64,000 bases of DNA from Flavobacterium chilense (GTDB taxonomy: Bacteria; Bacteroidota; Bacteroidia; Flavobacteriales; Flavobacteriaceae), in NCBI RefSeq assembly GCF_001602525.1, contig NZ_LSYT01000011.1, positions 1 to 64,000 on the forward strand, written 5' to 3'. A program made the position numbers and the translations under genes. Positions 6,682-14,400 of this stretch are shown here, in pieces (within the stretch, counting starts at the first letter, position 1; every line of letters begins with the position of its first letter). The notes beneath the pieces are model-generated. The model saw only the letters and a program-made list of their open reading frames with translations. It did not search any database and was not told the origin of the DNA.

Positions 6682-8469
6682 TTATTTTGTCTCGTTAGAA
6701 AAAAGATTTATTAAACTTTTAACGTCAATTTTGCACAATTGTTGTAACTGACTAACCGTTCCATGCTCAATAAATACGTCCGGAATACCTAAAACTTCGA
6801 TTTTATTTTTAAAATTATTTGCTGCGGCAAACTCCAAAATAGCGCTTCCAAAACCACCATTTATTGTTCCGTCTTCGATGGTAATTATCCTTTCGAAATT
6901 AGAAAAAATAAAGTGTAATGTGTTGCTGTCTAGCGGTTTAATAAAAGGAAAGTCAAAATGGGCAATCGTTTCAGGATTAGAGCATTGATTAATGGCCAAA
7001 GTCACATTGTTTCCAATTGTTCCCGTCGATAAAACGGCTGTTTTTGTACCTTGTTTTAAACAATTTGCCTGACCAATTATAATTTTTTCGTAATGTCCGA
7101 AATTTTCTACTTCCCAATTTGGTATAACCCCACGACCTCTCGGATATCGAATTGCGATAGGATGATTTAAGCCCAATTGAGCCGTGTATAAAATATTTTG
7201 CAATGCAATTTCGTTGATTGGTGCGCAGATAATCATATTCGGGATTGCCCTCAAATAAACAATATCAAAAATACCATGATGAGTTGCACCGTCTTCTCCT
7301 ACCAAACCTGCACGGTCTAAGCAAAAAATAACCGGTAAATCCTGTAAAGCTACATCATGAATAACCTGATCGTAAGCACGCTGTAAAAAAGTCGAATAAA
7401 TAGTGCAATACACAATCATACCCTGAGTCGTCATTCCGGCAGCAAGCGTTACAGCATGTTGTTCGGCTATGCCAACATCAAAAGCACGTTCGGGAATTTC
7501 ATCCATCATAAACTTCAAAGAACTTCCGGATGGCATTGCAGGTGTGATTCCAATGATGTTTTTATTTTTTCGTGCCAAATCTAAAATAGTCAAGCCAAAA
7601 ACATCCTGATATTTAGGAGGAAGGTTTTCTTCAGATTTTAAAAGGATTTCTCCAGTCGAAGCATCAAATTTTCCGGGAGCATGGTATTTGACCTGATTCT
7701 CTTCTGCCTGCTGTAAGCCCTTTCCTTTAGTGGTTACAATATGAAGAAATTTTGGACCTTTAATCTTTTTCAATCGGTTTAATTCCTTGATTAAAGCAGG
7801 AAGATCATGACCATCAATAGGCCCCGAATAATCAAAATTTAAAGATTTGATGATGTTATTCTGCTTCGGATTTTTACCGTTTTTAACAGCTGTTAAGTAT
7901 TTCTTTAAAGCACCAACACTAGGGTCAATTCCAATTGCATTATCATTTAGAATAACCAAAACATTCGCATCTGTAACTCCTGCATGATTTAACCCCTCAA
8001 AAGCCATTCCTGATGCAATAGAAGCATCACCAATTACAGCAATATGCTGTTTGTCCGTATCACCCTTTAATTTTGATGCAATCGCCATCCCTAATGCCGC
8101 AGAAATAGACGTAGAAGAATGTCCAACCCCAAAAGTGTCGTAAATACTTTCGCTTCTTTTTGGAAACCCTGAAATTCCGTCTATTTGCCTGTTGGTATGA
8201 AAAATTTCTCTTCTTTCAGTTAGTATTTTATGTCCGTAAGCCTGATGTCCAACATCCCAAACTAATAAATCTTCAGGCGTATTGAAAACGTAATGCAAAG
8301 CAATAGTTAGTTCAATCACTCCAAGACTGGCGCCCAGATGTCCTTCCTTTACAGAGACAATATCAATTATAAAATCTCGTAATTCTTTCGCCAGTTGTGG
8401 CAATTGAGTTTCGTCGAGTAAACGTAAATCAGCTGGATTGTATATGTTTGAAAGTAAATCGCTTTTCAT
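6682..8469 (-). CDS. dxs: 1-deoxy-D-xylulose-5-phosphate synthase
   Basis: Condenses pyruvate and glyceraldehyde 3-phosphate with thiamine diphosphate, the entry step of the MEP isoprenoid pathway; cytoplasmic. The 595-residue length is slightly short for the family. Visible motifs are DVGHQAYGHKIL, GVGHSSTSISAALGMAIA, the thiamine-binding stretch GDASIASGMAFEGLNHAG to NDN, DVGIAEQHAVTLAAGM with the catalytic Glu, GEDGATHHG and IRYPRGRG. The usual GDG of the thiamine motif reads GDA here. It is followed by the DUF3078 gene in a likely operon. Confidence 0.96.
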   Translation of the reverse strand: MKSDLLSNIYNPADLRLLDETQLPQLAKELRDFIIDIVSVKEGHLGASLGVIELTIALHYVFNTPEDLLVWDVGHQAYGHKILTERREIFHTNRQIDGISGFPKRSESIYDTFGVGHSSTSISAALGMAIASKLKGDTDKQHIAVIGDASIASGMAFEGLNHAGVTDANVLVILNDNAIGIDPSVGALKKYLTAVKNGKNPKQNNIIKSLNFDYSGPIDGHDLPALIKELNRLKKIKGPKFLHIVTTKGKGLQQAEENQVKYHAPGKFDASTGEILLKSEENLPPKYQDVFGLTILDLARKNKNIIGITPAMPSGSSLKFMMDEIPERAFDVGIAEQHAVTLAAGMTTQGMIVYCTIYSTFLQRAYDQVIHDVALQDLPVIFCLDRAGLVGEDGATHHGIFDIVYLRAIPNMIICAPINEIALQNILYTAQLGLNHPIAIRYPRGRGVIPNWEVENFGHYEKIIIGQANCLKQGTKTAVLSTGTIGNNVTLAINQCSNPETIAHFDFPFIKPLDSNTLHFIFSNFERIITIEDGTINGGFGSAILEFAAANNFKNKIEVLGIPDVFIEHGTVSQLQQLCKIDVKSLINLFSNETK

Positions 8470-8522
8470 TGTAAGGTAAAAAGCAAATTTACGGTTTTAA
8501 ATTTAATTTTTATTACCGAGAT

Positions 8523-9386
8523 TTATTGTAATACAATTGGTAAAGAATACAGTCTTCTTGATTTCTTGCCATTCGTTTCTCCTGGTTGCCATTTAGGGCA
8601 TAAACCCAAAACTCTTTTAATTTCCTGTTCTGTAGAACTGTCAATTTCAGGAACAGATTGAAGATAAGTTACAGATCCGTTTTTTTCTACTGCAAAAGAG
8701 AGATTGATTTTGAGCTTTGCGGTTTCTGCGCTTTGTGGTTTTTTAAATTCTTTTTCAAAAAAATTATAGAATTGCTCAATTCCGCCTGGAAATTCGGCAT
8801 TTGTTTCAACTGCGATTCCACCATTATATACAGGTTCTTCTATTGTTTTCTTGTTGTTGCCTTTTATTGATTTTGCTTTTTCTTCTTTATCTTTTTCTAC
8901 AGGATTTATTGTGAATTTAACGTGATCAACTTTTGGTGGCGGAGGTGGTGGAACAAGTGTCTTAGAAGAATCTTTTGGGTTAACTGGAATATCTCCAACA
9001 ACAATTTGTTCTTTCGTTACAGTATCTGATACAATTTCTACTTTTTCTATTTTTTGCTTTTTACCCTCTTTATTTTGACAACTAAACAAAGTCGTTCCCA
9101 TAGCAATGAACAGTGCTAAAAGAAATATTTTACTATAATGAGTTTGAGAATACAAAATACGATTTGGAACCTGAATTGTTATGGAATCTAGTTGTGATTT
9201 TTTAAACCTCCCGCAAATTTTATTTCTTTGATTTTGAATAAAAAAATGCTGAATTTCCTCCGGCATCATCGATGTAAAATCAATAACCGTTTTAGAACAG
9301 CTCATACAAAATCGGCCATTTTCTTTAGGAGTCATTTCATCCCAGTTTTCGTGGCATGGTTCAGGAATGGTTATTTTAGTTTTCAT
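8523..9386 (-). CDS. TonB-like energy transducer with four-cysteine N-terminal module (copy 2)
   Basis: A 287-residue protein. Residues 1-60 hold a probable metal-binding module with C11, C27, C30 and C58 (PCHENWDEM, GRFCMSC, KICGRF). A single membrane segment follows near 85-103 (FLLALFIAMGTTLFSC), then a charged, proline-rich spacer with six prolines in a row and a C-terminal TonB-like domain (FAVEKNGSVTYLQSV, CPKWQPG, LPIVL). TonB proteins carry energy from the inner membrane to outer-membrane receptors. It lies 7 bp after its paralogue. The N-terminal module before a TonB domain is seen across flavobacteria, but its job is unknown to me. Confidence 0.72.
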   Translation of the reverse strand: MKTKITIPEPCHENWDEMTPKENGRFCMSCSKTVIDFTSMMPEEIQHFFIQNQRNKICGRFKKSQLDSITIQVPNRILYSQTHYSKIFLLALFIAMGTTLFSCQNKEGKKQKIEKVEIVSDTVTKEQIVVGDIPVNPKDSSKTLVPPPPPPKVDHVKFTINPVEKDKEEKAKSIKGNNKKTIEEPVYNGGIAVETNAEFPGGIEQFYNFFEKEFKKPQSAETAKLKINLSFAVEKNGSVTYLQSVPEIDSSTEQEIKRVLGLCPKWQPGETNGKKSRRLYSLPIVLQ

Positions 9387-9393
9387 TTTTTAA

Positions 9394-10167
9394 TTACTTA
9401 AATGGAATTTGCAAAGTGTAAGTGGAGCGAACAACTCGATTTTTTCGTTTACCCGGAATCCACTTTGGAGTTTTTTCTAAAATTCCGATAATATCTTTTT
9501 CACTTGCTGAAGTTGTATTTTCAAGTATATTAAAATTGCTGAGACTTCCGTCGCCTTCAATTACAAATAAAACGGATATTTCTCCTTGTTTTGCTGTGAT
9601 AAGTTTTTTTGAAAAATTAGAATTGAATTTTTTTATTCCATTTTTTGGAACAGCAGCAACATCCAAATCATTTGAATTATAAATAATTCCGTAATGTCCA
9701 GATTGAGGTTCCTCTGTTCCAGATTGAGAATCTTCCGCTTTTAGTTTAGGTAGGGGCGTCAAAATAATTCCAGTCGTAGCATGTTGTTCTGGTTTGACAT
9801 CTTCTACAACTTCAACTTTATCAATTTTTTTCTTATTTCCATCTTTGTCTTGACAACTAAATAAAGTAGTGCCCATTGTTAGAAATAATGCTAGCAAAAA
9901 CATTTTATAATAATTGGTTTGTGTATGTAAGACCTGCTTTGGAATTTGAACGATGACAGAATCTAATTGTTCATTTTTAAATCTTCCGCAAACTTTATTA
10001 TTTTGATTTTGAATAAAAAAATGTTGAATTTCTTCCGGTAACATGGTAGTGAAGTCAATAACCGTTTTAGAACAGTTCATACAAAATCGGCCATTTTCTT
10101 TAGGAGTCATTTCATCCCAGTTTTCATGGCAGGGCTCAGGAACTGTTATTTTGTATTTTCTTTCCAT
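9394..10167 (-). CDS. TonB-like protein with four-cysteine N-terminal module (copy 1)
   Basis: A 257-residue paralogue of the next gene downstream. The first roughly 105 residues (cysteine module, membrane segment, TLFSC) are nearly identical between the two. The spacer and the C-terminal domain (ISVLFVIEGDGSLSNFNIL, TPKWIPGKR) have diverged, and copy 1 lacks the polyproline run. The first gene of the pair, it is divergent from tadA. Tandem duplication followed by change of the periplasmic end is the likely history. Confidence 0.7.
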   Translation of the reverse strand: MERKYKITVPEPCHENWDEMTPKENGRFCMNCSKTVIDFTTMLPEEIQHFFIQNQNNKVCGRFKNEQLDSVIVQIPKQVLHTQTNYYKMFLLALFLTMGTTLFSCQDKDGNKKKIDKVEVVEDVKPEQHATTGIILTPLPKLKAEDSQSGTEEPQSGHYGIIYNSNDLDVAAVPKNGIKKFNSNFSKKLITAKQGEISVLFVIEGDGSLSNFNILENTTSASEKDIIGILEKTPKWIPGKRKNRVVRSTYTLQIPFK

Positions 10168-10214
10168 ATTTGAATATCAAGATTTAAATGTAATAAAAAT
10201 AAATACTAAAATCT

Positions 10215-10222
10215 TATTTTTG
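10215..10222 (+). promoter_or_regulatory. -7 box for tadA, possibly leaderless
   Basis: TATTTTTG matches TAnnTTTG and ends 5 bp before the tadA ATG. The expected transcription start falls on or next to the start codon, so the message would be leaderless or nearly so. The TTG element is not evident. Confidence 0.4.
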
Positions 10223-10227
10223 CAATT

Positions 10228-10671
10228 ATGATAAATCCCTTCACCGACGAGTATTTTATGAAAAAAGCTTTGCAGGAAGCTGAAATGGCTTTTGATAAAG
10301 GCGAAATTCCTGTTGGAGCTGTAATTGTTGTGGCAGATAAGATCATTGCAAGAAGTCATAATTTAACCGAACTCCTAAATGATGTTACGGCTCATGCCGA
10401 AATGCAGTCGATAACCGCTGCAGCAAACTTTCTTGGCGGAAAATATTTAAAAGACTGCACATTGTATGTAACGCTCGAACCTTGCCAAATGTGTGCCGGA
10501 GCTTTGTATTGGAGTCAGATTTCGAAAATTGTTTTTGGTGCCCGTGATGAACAACGTGGTTTTATAACTATGGGAACTAAACTGCATCCAAAAACGACTG
10601 TAGTTTCGGGTGTGATGGCAAATGAAGCAGCCGATTTAATGAAACGTTTTTTCCTTGAAAGACGTAAGTAG
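10228..10671 (+). CDS. tadA: tRNA adenosine-34 deaminase TadA
   Basis: Converts adenosine to inosine at the wobble position of tRNA-Arg(ACG); cytoplasmic. The 147-residue protein has the zinc deaminase motifs H56-A-E58 (HAEMQS) and P-C86-x-x-C89 (EPCQMCAGAL), and opens with DEYFMKKALQEAEMAFDKGE, usual for TadA. Related nucleoside or guanine deaminases share this fold, but length and the start favour TadA. Its stop codon abuts that of the convergent gene. Confidence 0.93.
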   Translation: MINPFTDEYFMKKALQEAEMAFDKGEIPVGAVIVVADKIIARSHNLTELLNDVTAHAEMQSITAAANFLGGKYLKDCTLYVTLEPCQMCAGALYWSQISKIVFGARDEQRGFITMGTKLHPKTTVVSGVMANEAADLMKRFFLERRK

Positions 10672-11205
10672 TTAAAACAAATATCCTCCCATGTAAACAC
10701 ATATAAAGAGCATAAAAGAATTAAAGCAGATAATATTGTAAAACGTGTTTTCAGAAAATCCTTTTTTCGAAAGCAATATTTTTATACTTATTCCGATTGA
10801 AAAAAGCAGGATTAGACAAATGTAGAATTGAATTCCATTGATACTTAAACCGCTAGAAAGTATATTCGTATAATTTCTTGTCTTAGATTTTACGGTTGTT
10901 ACTGATTTAAATAGTAAAGACGTTTCAATTACAATATTATTTTCTTCAATAAATTCTTTTGCTGTAGAAAAAGTAAATCCTTTTTGTGTAAAATAATGAT
11001 AAGAAACTTTTTGTCTGGATTTACCGGAAGTTCTTAGAGCGTAATGAGTAATTACATCATTAGTCTTTGAGGCAGGCAAAGCATAATAATCTGCAAAAGC
11101 GATCAAAATAAAAAATGTTATTAGACCGAGCAAATATATAATTGTATTTTTATTTTTTATAATGAATTCATTTTCAGAAGAGTATTTTTGAGAGTTGTTT
11201 GACAT
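10672..11205 (-). CDS. Hypothetical two-segment membrane protein
   Basis: I do not recognise this 177-residue protein. The start is taken at the ATG at 11205 (MSNNSQKYSS), since the longer frame begins with an unlikely leader. It has a membrane segment near 24-42 (IIYLLGLITFFILIAFADYY), an extracytoplasmic stretch of about 85 residues, then two hydrophobic segments near the end (FYICLILLFSIGISIKILL and IICFNSFMLFICVYMGGYLF). Its stop codon begins directly after the tadA stop, so the two genes converge with no gap. Confidence 0.6.
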   Translation of the reverse strand: MSNNSQKYSSENEFIIKNKNTIIYLLGLITFFILIAFADYYALPASKTNDVITHYALRTSGKSRQKVSYHYFTQKGFTFSTAKEFIEENNIVIETSLLFKSVTTVKSKTRNYTNILSSGLSINGIQFYICLILLFSIGISIKILLSKKGFSENTFYNIICFNSFMLFICVYMGGYLF

Positions 11206-11413
11206 AACATAAAAATTAAAAATATGCGAAATATAATACATTTTTGCCTTGACCTGTTATGAAATTCCAACAATATTTATTAAAGAATTTTCTTCTAAAA
11301 AAATCTAAAAATATTTTACTTTTATCGCAATTTAATTTGTATTTTGCTGTTAATGTTTTTAACGGTAAATCGTATTAAATTTCTAGCTTGTTAACCATTA
11401 ACTCTAAATAAAA

Positions 11414-14400
11414 GTGAAAGCAAAAGGATTAATTCTCGTATTTTTTGTGTTTTTTATTTTTCAATCCTGCGGTAGAAAATCAGCTGCAGATTTCAATTCC
11501 GATTTTTCATTATTTAAAGAGTATATAGTCAGTTTTACCGGAGGCATTGTTTCTTCGGAATCTGATATTAGGGTGGTTTTGGCTTTTGATAAAAAAGAAT
11601 GGAAAGCCAATCAGGTTTTAGATAGCGATTTGTTTGACATTTCGCCAAGTGTTGATGGAAAAGTGGTAGCACTTTCAACAAACACCATTGCTTTTATTCC
11701 GGAGAAAAAGTTAAAACCCGGAACAGAATATCAGGTTACTTTAAAACTGGATAAACTCATCACGATTCCAAAAGAGAAAGAAAAAGAACTTTCGAAGTTC
11801 AACTTTACCGTTAAAACAATCAAGCAGGATTTTACAATAAATACTGCCGATATACAGTCGTACAGCAAAGAATATCAATATTTAAATTGTGTGTTAAAAA
11901 CAGCAGACAATATTGATCTTGAAACGGCTAAAAAGTTAGTGTCAGCAAACCAAAAAGGGAATAATCTCAAAATTAAATTCGAAAAAAAATCAGGTTCAGC
12001 AAAAGAATTCAATTTTATAATTGATAGCATCCAACGTTATTCTGAGGCAACCAACCTTGAAATTGCTTATGATGGAAGTGATTTTGATATTGATCAGAAA
12101 GGACAAATCGATTATGCGGTGTCTGGTATAAGCGAATTTAAAATTGTAAAAGTCGAAGTTCCGGAAGGAAGCAATAAATCTGTTTTAATTAATTTCTCAG
12201 AACCTCTGGAAAAAGGACAGGATTTTAAAGGATTAGTTGCGATTCAAAATACTAATAATTTAAAATTCTCGACTCAGGGAAATGTGCTCAAAGTATACTT
12301 TAGTAACGAAGCGCCGGCAAAAAAACAGGAAGCCGTTCCTGCTGTGGTCGAAGAATCAACAGTGGCACTTGCTGATTCGGCAACAGTTGTGGTAGATAGT
12401 GCGGCCGCTGTAGTTGACGAGCCTGTAGAAGTAGTTCAGAATGAAGAGTCAGAGTCGGAACAAATTGTAGCGGGTGATTTAGTGATTGAGGTTTTTCAGG
12501 GAATCGAAAGCCAGTACGGAAAAAAAATGGACTCGAATTACAGTGAGAAAATTACTTTTGACCAGATTAAACCAAGTATTCGTTTCATTAAAAACGGAAC
12601 AATTCTGCCAAGTTCTAATAATTTAAAACTGAATTTTGAAGCTGTAAATCTTAGTGCTGTTGATGTAAAAGTATACAAGATTTACAAGAATAATATACTT
12701 CAGTTTCTTCAGTACAATGAATTAAACGGAAGTCAGAATCTTAAAAAAGTGGCTCAGCCCGTTGCTAAAACAACACTTAAATTAAACGAAAGCGCTTTGG
12801 TAAATCCAGCAAAATGGAACACGTTTGCTTTAGATTTATCTAAAATAATTACGCCCGAACCAGGTGCAATTTACAGAGTAGAGTTTGTTTATAAAAAGAA
12901 ATACTCATTATACAAATGCGCTGCTTCTGAGACAGATGAAAACGATGAAGAGGAAGAAGATGTTGATGAAAATGATGTAAATTATAGTGGAAACTCTTAT
13001 GACGATTATTACTATGACGATTACAACTGGAGAGAAAGTCAGGATCCGTGTACTAGCTCGTATTATTATAATGCCAGAATAGCAACAAACATTTTAGCGA
13101 CAGATTTAGGGGTAATTGCCAAAAGAGGGGAGAATAAATCGTATTTATTTGCTGTAAATAATATTGTAACGACTGAACCTGTTTCGAATGCCAGAGTTGA
13201 TTTGTATACCTATCAACAACAAAAAATAGCTACAGCCGCAACAAGCAGTGAGGGAATTGCATCATTTCAGTTGAATAAATTCGCTTATTTTGCGATCGTT
13301 ACTTTAGGAGATCAGTCAACGTACGTAAAACTAGATGACGGACTTTCTTTATCTGTGAGTAATTTTGATGTGTCTGGCGAAACGTTACAAAAAGGTCTAA
13401 AAGGCTTTATTTATGGAGAGCGTGGTGTTTGGCGTCCGGGAGACAATTTGTATTTGTCTTTCATCTTAAATGATGCTTCAAACAAGCTTCCAAAATCACA
13501 TCCAATTAAACTTAGACTAAATGATCCAAACGGAAAAACAACCTATCAGACCATTCAAAAAACCAACGATTTAAATCATTACAGCTTTATAGTTCCAACA
13601 AGTGCCGAAGCACCAACAGGAAACTGGGAAGCCATGATAAGTGTAGGTGGAGCTAAGTTTTATAAAAGCATTAAAATTGAAACGATAAAACCAAATCGTT
13701 TAAAAATCAAAAACAATTTCTCCAGAAAAACACTTTCATCCTCATATCCAAATACCAGTAATCTTGAGGTTACATGGCTTCATGGCGCTATTGCGAAAAA
13801 TCTGAATGTAGAAATGCAGGCTAAGTTTTCGCAGCAAACAACCACGTTCAAAGGATATGAGAAATTTAGTTTTGATGATTTGGTTCGCCAGTTCAGTACA
13901 GAAGAAATTAATGTTTTCTCAGGTAAATTAAATGAAAACGGAAAAGCAACAGTAAACATTGAACCCAAGTTACAAGGACAGGCTCCTGGAATGCTTCGTG
14001 CCTCATTCATTACAAAAGTATACGAAGAAGGAGGTGATTTTAGTACAGATGTTATTTCTACAACTTATTCTCCATATAAAACCTATGTAGGAATAAAAGC
14101 GCCTGAACTAAACAAATACAATATGCTCGAAACCAGAACGAATAATCGTTTTGATATTGTAACGGTTGATGAAAATGGAAGACCAAAATCAGTACGAAAT
14201 CTGGAAGTAAAAGTATTTAAAGTAGATTGGCGCTGGTGGTGGGACGCTTCGACTGATAATTTATCGAATTATAATTCTTCAAATGCAACGACTTCATACA
14301 AAACCTTTATCATTAATACAGATTCAAACGGAAAAGGAGCTGTACAGTTTTCATTAACAGATGAAGAATGGGGACGTTACTTAATTCGTGTTTCAGATCA

